A DNA stretch of 64,000 nt from Bog-375 sp049698695 (GTDB lineage: Bacteria; Acidobacteriota; Terriglobia; Bryobacterales; Bryobacteraceae): contig JBAVYH010000067.1 in the NCBI GenBank assembly GCA_049698695.1, positions 1 through 64,000 on the forward strand. Direction: 5' to 3'. Position numbers and translations under genes: made by a program. The stretch's first letter is position 1. Every line of letters starts with the position of its first letter. This document shows, piece after piece, positions 11,182 to 18,909 of this stretch. The notes beneath the pieces are model-generated. The model saw nothing but the letters and a program-made list of their open reading frames with translations, had not been told where the DNA came from and did no database searches.

Positions 11182-12231
11182 CTACGTCCTGGCGGTCTCG
11201 GAGCGCGTGAGCATGCGAGCCAGTTTCTTGGGCGCGCGCTTGCTCACCGGCACGTAGTGGAACCAACTCGCCATGTACTCGTCGTCCACGCGGCGCGAGC
11301 GTTGAATCATCTCGCGCTTGGCCCGGAAACGGCTCCAGTTCCGCAACAGGAACCAGAAGGCCTTGAGCGAAGTATGCTCCCGCAGCAGGCAGCACATTAC
11401 TACCAGGATGTCGCGGCCGGTAATGGAGAACCAGTTGCGCCGATACAGATCGCTGGAAATGTTCTTCAGGCGCATCAGGAAGCGGTTCTTCACCGAGTGC
11501 ATGTTGATATAGGCCGGGAGCGCGCGCCGGTTGCCGGGCAGCACCTTGCGCACATGATAGCCGCGCGCGTATGGCACGTACAGGCACTTCCAGCCCATCA
11601 ACTGGGCGCGCCATGCCACGTCGGCGTCTTCGCGGTAAACAAAGAAATCGGAATCGAAGAACTCACCGTCGAGCGAAATGTCTTCGATCATGGCGCGGCG
11701 GTAAAGCGCGGCTGCGGCGGTGGCGCCGAAGACATACTCGTAATGCAGATAGTGGCCGTTATCCACTTCCTGGCTGCCGCGGTCCAGGTGGCGGAGCATG
11801 GGATTGAAATAGATGCCGGTGGAATCCACCACCGGACGCTCGGGAATCTCGAAGTGCGCCGACATGGTCAGCAGCTTGCCGCACACAGCGCCGATCTTGG
11901 GATCGAACTGGCCTGCGTCCACCATGGCCTGGATGAAGTTCGGCAGCAGCAGCACGTCGGGGTTGAGGGTCAGCACCCAATCTCCGCCGGCCAAGCGGAT
12001 GGCCTGGTTCTGCGCCGCGGCGAAGCCCGCATTCTCCTCGTTGTAATGGATCTGACAGCGGTCTTCAAACTGTTCCAGGATGTCGATGGTGCCATCGGTG
12101 GAAGCATTGTCGACGATGATGACTTCCTTGAGGCCGTACCGTTGCGACAGTACGGACTCGAGGCACCGCTTGATGAAGCGGCCGCTGTTGTAAGTCACGA
12201 TCGTGACGGAGACGAAGTCGTTATGCGCCAT
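11182..12231 (-). CDS. glycosyltransferase family 2
   Basis: A 349-residue GT-A enzyme. The N-terminal Rossmann-like donor-binding part has VTIVTYNSGRFIKRCLES and VIIVDNASTDGT, then GDWVLTLNPDV for the DxD-like metal site. The later YREDADVAWRAQLMGWK resembles the acceptor/base region (ED-x-D) of rhamnosyl or galactosyl transferases. The C-terminal 90 residues include a hydrophobic stretch (FSITGRDILVVMCCLL). It lies fourth in the trmFO-GT2 run on the minus strand, 44 bases after the previous gene. Likely role is polysaccharide chain synthesis; substrate unknown. Confidence 0.88.
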   Translation of the reverse strand: MAHNDFVSVTIVTYNSGRFIKRCLESVLSQRYGLKEVIIVDNASTDGTIDILEQFEDRCQIHYNEENAGFAAAQNQAIRLAGGDWVLTLNPDVLLLPNFIQAMVDAGQFDPKIGAVCGKLLTMSAHFEIPERPVVDSTGIYFNPMLRHLDRGSQEVDNGHYLHYEYVFGATAAAALYRRAMIEDISLDGEFFDSDFFVYREDADVAWRAQLMGWKCLYVPYARGYHVRKVLPGNRRALPAYINMHSVKNRFLMRLKNISSDLYRRNWFSITGRDILVVMCCLLREHTSLKAFWFLLRNWSRFRAKREMIQRSRRVDDEYMASWFHYVPVSKRAPKKLARMLTRSETART

Positions 12232-12275
12232 GTACTAGAACTCGAAAGAGTGGTACTTCCAACACGAACCTGAGC

Positions 12276-13217
12276 CTAAAACCTGGGACCCGACATCGCG
12301 ACTGCATCCTCCCAACCGAATATCAGGCAGCGGCCGGCCAGACGCATCACCTTTCCGTAGGCTGCCAAGGGCGTCCACCTCCGCTGGGACAACGTTCCCG
12401 CGGCGCCACGGAGAATCGAGCCTGCCACCACCGACAGGCACACGATCCGGAATGCGAACGGTCGAAAGTGCCTGGCTGAGTACCTCAGTAGACTACGATA
12501 CCAATAAAAGCACCGGGCCTGCACGCTAATACTCGCTATCGAATGTCCTCCAGTGTGCCGCGCGACCGCCTCCGGTGTATAGAAAAGAACATAACCGCGC
12601 GTGGCCACCCGCCGGCAAAAATCCACATCCTCGAACCATAGCGGATAGTAGCCTTCGTCCAGCCCGCCCAATTCCTCCCAAACCGCCCGGCGCAACATCA
12701 GAAACGCGCCTGCCGGCTGTTCCACGGCTGTCCGTAAGGAATAATCCATCGCCATGGCCCGGTAGCGCCGATTGACCGGATTATTCGGGCAGATTCGATT
12801 CAGCACGAGAACTTCCAAAGCCAGCGCTGCCGGCGTAGGCAATGATCGGACCATGAAACCGATTTGCGGTTTGCCCTCCGCGTCGAGCAGGCAACCGCCG
12901 GCACCGGCAGCGCCTTCCAGATCGCAAGCCTGGCGCATCGCCTCGAGGCCGCCGAGAATCACAGCATCGGGGTTTAAAAGCACGACATATGGCGAATGGA
13001 GCACCGTAAACCCTTGGTTTACAGCAGCGGCGAATCCTCGATTGTCGGGGTTGGCCACCACCCGCACTCCCCGAGAGGCGACTTCGGCGAGGGTCCCGTC
13101 CTGCGAACCGTTGTCGACAACTACCACGTCGGCGCCGGTGGCCAAAGCGGCATCGAGGCACGGGCCGATTTCAGCTTGCGAGTTGTAGGTGACGATGACG
13201 ATACCAATTTGCGACAT
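12276..13217 (-). CDS. glycosyltransferase family 2
   Basis: A 313-residue GT2 enzyme with VTYNSQAEIGPCLDAAL, VVVVDNGSQDGT, a donor-site LLNPDA and the acceptor-side WFEDVDFCRRVATRGY. These are the usual features of rhamnosyltransferase-like GT2 proteins. The C-terminus has two hydrophobic stretches and probably associates with the membrane. Its ATG is 3 bases after the stop of the preceding glycosyltransferase, so the genes are co-transcribed. Substrate cannot be read. Confidence 0.88.
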   Translation of the reverse strand: MSQIGIVIVTYNSQAEIGPCLDAALATGADVVVVDNGSQDGTLAEVASRGVRVVANPDNRGFAAAVNQGFTVLHSPYVVLLNPDAVILGGLEAMRQACDLEGAAGAGGCLLDAEGKPQIGFMVRSLPTPAALALEVLVLNRICPNNPVNRRYRAMAMDYSLRTAVEQPAGAFLMLRRAVWEELGGLDEGYYPLWFEDVDFCRRVATRGYVLFYTPEAVARHTGGHSIASISVQARCFYWYRSLLRYSARHFRPFAFRIVCLSVVAGSILRGAAGTLSQRRWTPLAAYGKVMRLAGRCLIFGWEDAVAMSGPRF

Positions 13218-13220
13218 GTG

Positions 13221-14207
13221 TCACTTTGTCCCACCCCGTGTGAGCAGAAAGTACATACGCCAATAGAGGTCGCGCCCGCTGCCTGATTGCAAATCTCGCA
13301 GCACGCGCTCATGGGTCAATAGAAGCGGCTCCAAGATTCTCAGGTCGCGGGGCGGCGCCTCGCTGCGGACGCTGGAGAATTTGCGCAGTCCTTCCCATTT
13401 CCCTTTGAGCCACGCCAGCGCCGTGCCGTGACGCAGCGCCACGCCGCCCCATAGCAGTTGGCCAACCAGAATCGGCCAAACCCATTTCCACAATAAGTGC
13501 CGGGGGTAGTGCCGCGCCAGCAGAAAAAGCTGGTTGCGGGCCATGCGCCGTACTGTTTCCGGGTGCCAGCGGCCGAGCGCGGCGCTGCCCTGGTGCCAGG
13601 CGATGGCGGTGGGCACGTACTCGCCTGCTAGCGCGTGCTCGGCGCAGCGCAGCCCGAAATCCACGTCCTCCAGGTACGATTCGAAGAGCTCATCGAGCAG
13701 CCCCACTCGTTCAAACAGCTCGGCGCGGAACACTGCCGCCGTCCAGGGAGGCGTCCAAATGGGCTGCGCCTGCGAAAATGCCGGCGTATCCACGCGCCCG
13801 CTGCCGGCCCGCCAGGCCGTGCCGGCGCGGGAAACCAGATCGAAGGTGCCATCGATACGCGACGGCTCGCGCGCAGACAGGATCTTGCCGGTGGCGAACC
13901 AGCCGCCGGAGTCAATCAACTGGGCCAGGTAGTCGGGGGCAAGCTCGACATCGCTGTTAAGCACGGCGATCCAGGCCGAGCGAGCCGATTGGATGCCGCG
14001 ATTCGCGGCGGCCGCAAATCCGGCGTTGCGTCCCATCGGAATGACGCGCGCGCCGCGGCTGGCGGCCAACTTCGGCGCACCATCGCTCGAGCCATTGTCC
14101 ACCACCAGCACCTCGGTTGCCGGCGCGGTCTGCGCCTCCAGGCTGTCGAGCAGGCGGCCCAGCAATTCGCGGCCGTTCCACACCGGTATCACGGCGGTGA
14201 TGCTCAT
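13221..14207 (-). CDS. glycosyltransferase family 2
   Basis: A 328-residue GT2 protein: VIPVWNGRELLGRLLDSL, VLVVDNGSSDG, AWIAVLNSDVELAP (DxD-like) and SYLEDVDFGLRC (catalytic region). The C-terminal part holds one or two hydrophobic helices (LLWKWVWPILVGQLLWGG). Its ATG overlaps the TGA of the upstream GT2 gene (ATGA at 14204-14207), which shows translational coupling. It belongs to the glycan-assembly operon running down from trmFO. Confidence 0.88.
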   Translation of the reverse strand: MSITAVIPVWNGRELLGRLLDSLEAQTAPATEVLVVDNGSSDGAPKLAASRGARVIPMGRNAGFAAAANRGIQSARSAWIAVLNSDVELAPDYLAQLIDSGGWFATGKILSAREPSRIDGTFDLVSRAGTAWRAGSGRVDTPAFSQAQPIWTPPWTAAVFRAELFERVGLLDELFESYLEDVDFGLRCAEHALAGEYVPTAIAWHQGSAALGRWHPETVRRMARNQLFLLARHYPRHLLWKWVWPILVGQLLWGGVALRHGTALAWLKGKWEGLRKFSSVRSEAPPRDLRILEPLLLTHERVLRDLQSGSGRDLYWRMYFLLTRGGTK

Positions 14208-14878
14208 CGCCAGAACCGCTTTTTGACGAGAAACGCCAGATTCGCGAAGCCGTCGCGCCAGAGGTGGAGCTTGGTTTCGCCCAGCCGCGAGGTATACATG
14301 ATGGAGATCTCGCCGAACCGTATCTGCGAACTGCGCAGCGCCTCAATCTTGATTTCTTCAGAGAAGGACATGCCGTCGGATTCGAGCTTCATATGTTCCA
14401 GGATGGCCCGGCGGAACACCCACATCCCGGATTGGGAATCGCGCACCCAGCGAAAGAACAGGATCGACATCGCCATCGACAGCACCAGGTTGCCGACCTT
14501 ATTGATGAAGCTCATGGAGCGCGTGTCACGCACCGGGAAGCGCGACGCATTCAGAAAATCGACGTCGAAGTGGAGGAAGGCCTCGATCAGGTAAGAAAGC
14601 GCATCCACCGGGTAGCTGTGGTCGCCGTCCAGGGTCACGATCAGGTCGCCGATGGCTTCGCGAAAGCCGCGCTTGTAACTGCGGCCATAGCCGCGGACAT
14701 CCTCGCGAATGACTTTCGCTCCCAGCCTCGCGGCGATCTCCGAGGTGCGGTCCGTGGACGCATTGTCCACCACGATGACTTCGTCGACGAAAGCCGGCAT
14801 GGCGCGCAGAATCTGCTCGACGCCCTGCTCTTCGTTGAGGCAGGGAATGATGACCGTGACGGACTGGTTCTTATACAT
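14204..14878 (-). CDS. glycosyltransferase family 2, DPM1/polyprenyl-type
   Basis: A 224-residue compact GT2 from ATG 14878 (MYKNQSVTVIIPCLNEEQG). It has VIVVDNASTDRT, GDLIVTLDGDHSYP (DxD) and DFLNASRF, the pattern of dolichyl/undecaprenyl-phosphate sugar synthases and DPM1-like enzymes, which load a sugar onto a lipid carrier. The frame is open upstream to 14941, but those residues overlap the trmFO end and lack family sequence. It follows trmFO by 59 bases and overlaps the next GT2 start. It may prime or supply the glycan built by its neighbours. Confidence 0.87.
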   Translation of the reverse strand: MYKNQSVTVIIPCLNEEQGVEQILRAMPAFVDEVIVVDNASTDRTSEIAARLGAKVIREDVRGYGRSYKRGFREAIGDLIVTLDGDHSYPVDALSYLIEAFLHFDVDFLNASRFPVRDTRSMSFINKVGNLVLSMAMSILFFRWVRDSQSGMWVFRRAILEHMKLESDGMSFSEEIKIEALRSSQIRFGEISIMYTSRLGETKLHLWRDGFANLAFLVKKRFWR

Positions 14879-14937
14879 GGCGGAGGCGGCCCGCGTGGGG
14901 GCTTCCGGGCAGCATGGCCGCCTGCGCCCGCCGGTTC

Positions 14938-16275
14938 TCACACATAGGCGTGACGATACTCTTCCAGCGCCTCGAGCGCGCGCCGGCAGACCTCGGCGTG
15001 CCGCGCCTTCTTGTCGTGCCGGAGCCGCTGGTGCGAGGCTTCATCGAGCGCGGGCAACAGATCGAACGTGATGTTGGCCGGCTGGTAATCGGCGGGATCG
15101 GCGCCCGCAATGTAGTGGCAAAGAGAGCCCAGTGCGGTTTCGCGCGGCAACGCGCGCGGCGCAGCGCCGGCGGCCAGCGCCGCCGCGTGCACTCCGGCCA
15201 TCAGGCCGGTGGCGATAGCTTCCACATAACCTTCCACACCGGAAATCTGCCCGGCGAAAAAAATCCGCGGGTCGGCGCGCAACTGGAGAGTGGCGGAGAC
15301 CAGCGCCGGCGCGTTGATGTAAGTATTGCGGTGGATCTGTCCAAAACGCAAGAACTCGGCGTTTTCAAGGCCCGGAATCGTGCGCAGCACGCGCGCCTGG
15401 TCGCCGAACTTCATGTGGTTCTGGAAACCAACCAGGTTGAAACTCCGTGCGCGCAGACTCTCCTGCCGCAACTGCACCGCGGCGTACGGTCGTTTGCCGG
15501 TGTGCGGATCGTTCAGCCCCACCGGCTTCATAGGTCCAAAGCGCAGCGTATCGCGCCCGCGCCGCGCCAGTTCCTCGATAGGCAAACAGGCTTCGAAAAA
15601 CGGTGTGCGGTCTTCTTCGATGTGCGCCGTCACGGGCTCGGACACGAGCAGCGCGTCGACGAAGCGCTCGTATTGATCGCGGTCCAGCGGGCAATTCAAA
15701 TAGTCGCCGCCGCCATCGATCGATTTGCCATAACGCGAGGCCCAGAAAGCTACACCAGTGTTCACCGAATCGGCGTCGACAATCGGGCTGATAGCGTCGT
15801 AAAAGTAGAGCCGTTCGGAGCCCGTCAGGCGGGCGATTTCTTGCGCCAGCACGTCGCTGGTGAGCGGCCCGGTGGCTATGATGACGATTGGTTCCGGCGG
15901 AATCGCCGTTACTTCCTCGCGCCGCACTTCGATCAGCGGTTCGGCGGCGATGGCCGCCGTCACCTCATTCGCGAACGCTTCCCGGTCCACCGTGAGCGCC
16001 TGCCCGCCGGGCACGCGGGCGCGGGCCGCCGCTCCGAGCAGCAGAGAGCCCAGCCGCCGTAGTTCTTCCTTCAGCAGCCATGGCGCGGTGGATTCCGTTT
16101 CCGACTTGAGCGAGTTGCTGCAGACCAGCTCCGCCAGCCGGTCCGTCTGGTGCGCGGGCGTGGCGCGAACGGGCCGCATCTCATGCAGCACGCACGCCAG
16201 GCCGCGGCGCGCTATCTGCCAAGCCGCCTCGGAACCAGCCAAGCCGCCGCCGATGATGTGAATGGGACCGTGCAC
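14938..16275 (-). CDS. trmFO: methylenetetrahydrofolate--tRNA (uracil-5-)-methyltransferase
   Basis: Folate/FAD-dependent enzyme making 5-methyluridine at position 54 of tRNA. The 445-residue product is family length. The FAD-binding GGGLAGSEAAWQIARRG is at the N-terminus, followed by CSNSLKSE, and the C-terminal YQPANITFDLLPAL is a strong TrmFO signature. It is the first gene of the minus-strand run leading into the glycosyltransferases. That link is probably positional rather than functional. Confidence 0.95.
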   Translation of the reverse strand: MHGPIHIIGGGLAGSEAAWQIARRGLACVLHEMRPVRATPAHQTDRLAELVCSNSLKSETESTAPWLLKEELRRLGSLLLGAAARARVPGGQALTVDREAFANEVTAAIAAEPLIEVRREEVTAIPPEPIVIIATGPLTSDVLAQEIARLTGSERLYFYDAISPIVDADSVNTGVAFWASRYGKSIDGGGDYLNCPLDRDQYERFVDALLVSEPVTAHIEEDRTPFFEACLPIEELARRGRDTLRFGPMKPVGLNDPHTGKRPYAAVQLRQESLRARSFNLVGFQNHMKFGDQARVLRTIPGLENAEFLRFGQIHRNTYINAPALVSATLQLRADPRIFFAGQISGVEGYVEAIATGLMAGVHAAALAAGAAPRALPRETALGSLCHYIAGADPADYQPANITFDLLPALDEASHQRLRHDKKARHAEVCRRALEALEEYRHAYV

Positions 16276-16421
16276 GCCAAACCCCCAGGATACAAGAGCC
16301 CCTGCTTAACGAGAGGGTCAACCGCGACAGCGCCAGCGGAAACCGCTGTGCGGCGAGCTATCATGGTTAGTCCTTCCGGGGTCCGCTCTGGAATTCCCGG
16401 CGGGCGTCATCCAACCGTCAT

Positions 16422-17603
16422 ATGACCAAACAAAAGTTCGCCACGGAACGAAAACGGCTGATGGCGGCGCATGAGCGGCTGATCAAGCGTCGCAACGCGC
16501 GATTGCCCGAATCGAACGGATGGTTTCATCGCTACCGGCACCCCGTACTGACAGCGGCCCATGCACCGCTGTTCTGGCGATACGACTTCGATCAGGCAGC
16601 CAATCCGTTCATGATGGAACGTCTCGGCGTCAACGCAGCGTTCAACGTGGGCGCCATGGAGTGGCGCGGCGGCGTGGTGCTGATGGCCCGGGTGGAAGGC
16701 GTGGACCGCAAATCGTTTTTCGCGGTCGCCGAAAGCGCCAACGGCATCGATGGCTTCCGCTTCTGGGATTACCCGGTAGTGATGCCCGAAACGGCCGAGC
16801 CCGAGACCAACGTCTACGACATGCGGCTGACGGCGCACCAAGACGGCTGGATCTACGGCCTGTTTTGCGCGGAACGCAAGGATCCGGCGGCGCCTGCCGG
16901 GGACCTGTCCTCCGCCCTTGCCCAGTGCGGCATCGCGCGCACGCACGATTTGAAGGACTGGCAGCGGCTGGACGACCTGCGAACTTCCTCGGCACAGCAG
17001 CGAAATTGCGTGCTGCACCCCGAGTTCGTGGATGGCAAGTATGCGTTTTACACGCGCCCGCAGGACAGTTTCATCGAAGCCGGACGCGGCGGCGGCATCG
17101 GCTGGGGGCTGGCGTCGAGCATGGAGCACGCCGTAATCGATGAGGAAACCATCCTCGACCAGCGCGAATATCACACCATCACGGAAGTCAAGAACGGCCT
17201 GGGCCCGGCGCCGATCAAGACGGAGAAGGGCTGGCTGCACCTGGCGCACGGCGTGCGCAATACAGCGGCCGGTCTGCGCTATGTCCTCTACTTTTTTCTC
17301 TGCGACCTGAAGGTTCCTTACAAGGTGATTGCCAAGCCGGGCGGTTACTTCCTGGCGCCCGAAGGCGAAGAGCGGGTGGGCGATGTCTCGAACGTTGCCT
17401 TTTCGAATGGCTGGGTACGCCGCGGCGACGAGGTTCTGATTTACTACGGCGCGTCCGACACGCGTACTTATGTGGCCTCTACCACCGTCGCGCGCTTGCT
17501 CGATTACGTGATGAAGACGCCGCCCGACCCGCTGCGAAGCGCCGCCTGTGTCCGCCAGCGCATCGAACTGATTGAGAAGAACCGGCGGCTGCTCAAAGCA
17601 TAA
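16422..17603 (+). CDS. GH130 4-O-beta-mannosyl-glucose phosphorylase
   Basis: A 393-residue five-bladed propeller glycosidase of family GH130, the subgroup that splits beta-1,4-mannosyl-glucose with phosphate into alpha-mannose-1-phosphate and glucose. Recognised features: an N-terminal helical extension (KRLMAAHERLIKRRN), then NPFMMERLGVNAAFNVGAM, ETNVYDMRLTAH with the catalytic Asp region, and a phosphate-site-like GLGPAPIKTEKGWLHLAHG. Length and the helical N-terminus favour GH130 subfamily 1. The epimerase and a cellobiose phosphorylase follow directly, so it probably ends the beta-mannan route. Exact disaccharide specificity is inferred from neighbours. Confidence 0.88.
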   Translation: MTKQKFATERKRLMAAHERLIKRRNARLPESNGWFHRYRHPVLTAAHAPLFWRYDFDQAANPFMMERLGVNAAFNVGAMEWRGGVVLMARVEGVDRKSFFAVAESANGIDGFRFWDYPVVMPETAEPETNVYDMRLTAHQDGWIYGLFCAERKDPAAPAGDLSSALAQCGIARTHDLKDWQRLDDLRTSSAQQRNCVLHPEFVDGKYAFYTRPQDSFIEAGRGGGIGWGLASSMEHAVIDEETILDQREYHTITEVKNGLGPAPIKTEKGWLHLAHGVRNTAAGLRYVLYFFLCDLKVPYKVIAKPGGYFLAPEGEERVGDVSNVAFSNGWVRRGDEVLIYYGASDTRTYVASTTVARLLDYVMKTPPDPLRSAACVRQRIELIEKNRRLLKA

Positions 17604-17618
17604 GTGGCTGGCGCGACG

Positions 17619-18845
17619 ATGACAGACGCCGTTATGACTCCCACCGACAAGAAGGCTTGGGCTGCGCGGATCGAGAGAGAGTTACGCGGCAACATCCTTC
17701 CGTTTTGGATGCGCCACACGGTGGATCGCAAACACGGCGGCTTCTACGGCACCGTCGGCTGCGATCTTCACGTCGAGAAAGAATCGCCACGTGCCGCCGT
17801 CATCAACGCGCGGATTCTCTGGACTTACTCCGCTGCGTGCCGGCTTTACGGCGCGCAGTACCGCGAGATGGCAGACCGGGCCTATGACTACGTCGTCAAC
17901 AAGTTCTGGGATGCGGAAAATGGCGGTGTCTATTGGATGCTCGACTTCGAGGGCAACCCGCTTTCCGATCGCAAGCAGATTTACGCGCAGGCTTTTGCGA
18001 TCTACGGGCTGGCGGAGTACTTCCGAGCCACAGGCAAGGCGGAAAGCCTGGAACTGGCGCAGCGGCTTTTCCACTTAATCGAAAAGCATAGTTACGATCC
18101 GCAATGGAAGGGCTATCTGGAAGCTCGCGGCCGTGACTGGAGCGCGCTGGCGGATCTGCGCCTGAGCGAGAAGGACCTGAACAGCCCCAAGTCCATGAAC
18201 ACGCACCTGCACGTGATGGAAGGTTACACGAACCTGCTGCGCGTGTGGAAGGACCCGGAGTTAGAGGCGAAGCATAAAGAGCTGCTCGAAGTGACCATGG
18301 ACCGGATCGTGAATCACGCGACCGGCCATTTCAAGATGTTCTTCGACAATCAATGGAACTCTCTGTCCGATCACATTTCGTTCGGTCACGACATCGAGGG
18401 TAGTTGGCTGATCGTAGAAGCCGCCGAGGTGCTGGGAGATGCGGCGCTGATCGAACGCGCGCGGAAACTCGCTCTTACCATGGCTCGGGCCGTATATGAG
18501 GAAGGCCTGGATCAGGACGGCAGCCTTTTCTACGAAGCCAACTCGAAAGGCGTGATGATCGACCCCAACAAGCACTGGTGGGCGCAGGCCGAGGGGGTGG
18601 TGGGCTTCTACAATGCGTTCCAGATTTCGGGGCAGGGACGGTTTCTGGAAGCGTCCTATCGGGCTTGGGAATACATCGAGGAGAAAATCATCGACAGGAC
18701 TCACGGTGAGTGGCACGCGAAGTTAAGACCTGACGGTAGGCCTTACACGGAAAAAGAAGATGGAGACGCGTGCCTGGTGGGGCCATGGAAATGTCCGTAC
18801 CACAACAGCCGGGTATGTTATGAGATGATCGAGCGTTTAAGGTAG
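17619..18845 (+). CDS. cellobiose 2-epimerase (AGE superfamily)
   Basis: A 408-residue (alpha/alpha)6-barrel protein of the N-acylglucosamine 2-epimerase superfamily. It converts a reducing-end glucose of beta-1,4-disaccharides to mannose and the reverse (mannobiose to mannosylglucose). Landmarks: WMRHTVDRKHGGFYG, RILWTYSAACRLYG, NTHLHVMEGYTNLLRVW (His of the active site), SFGHDIEGSWLIVEA and KHWWAQAEGVVGF. The start is uncertain among GTG 17604, ATG 17619 and ATG 17634; none has a clear ribosome site. Adjacent to the GH130 stop, it is translationally linked. Confidence 0.88.
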   Translation: MTDAVMTPTDKKAWAARIERELRGNILPFWMRHTVDRKHGGFYGTVGCDLHVEKESPRAAVINARILWTYSAACRLYGAQYREMADRAYDYVVNKFWDAENGGVYWMLDFEGNPLSDRKQIYAQAFAIYGLAEYFRATGKAESLELAQRLFHLIEKHSYDPQWKGYLEARGRDWSALADLRLSEKDLNSPKSMNTHLHVMEGYTNLLRVWKDPELEAKHKELLEVTMDRIVNHATGHFKMFFDNQWNSLSDHISFGHDIEGSWLIVEAAEVLGDAALIERARKLALTMARAVYEEGLDQDGSLFYEANSKGVMIDPNKHWWAQAEGVVGFYNAFQISGQGRFLEASYRAWEYIEEKIIDRTHGEWHAKLRPDGRPYTEKEDGDACLVGPWKCPYHNSRVCYEMIERLR

Positions 18846-18846
18846 G

Positions 18847-18872
18847 AGACGGGCATGCCCGGCCCGTCTTTG
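18847..18872. terminator. hairpin with T-run, GGGCATGCCC family
   Basis: GACGGGC (18848-18854) pairs with GCCCGTC, the inner part is gcatgcccg-like, and a short T-rich tail follows. It lies between the epimerase and the cellobiose phosphorylase and shares the GGGCATGCCCGGCC core with repeats at 3683 and 21619. It may attenuate rather than stop transcription, since the next gene is in the same pathway. Confidence 0.4.
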
Positions 18873-18909
18873 TTTCGAAAAGACTTCCTGGTTTCATTGG
18901 AGATTTTTC

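Noticed and set aside
11257..12273. 338-residue open frame opposite a GT2 gene
   Set aside because: Shadow of the minus-strand glycosyltransferase, without recognisable motifs.
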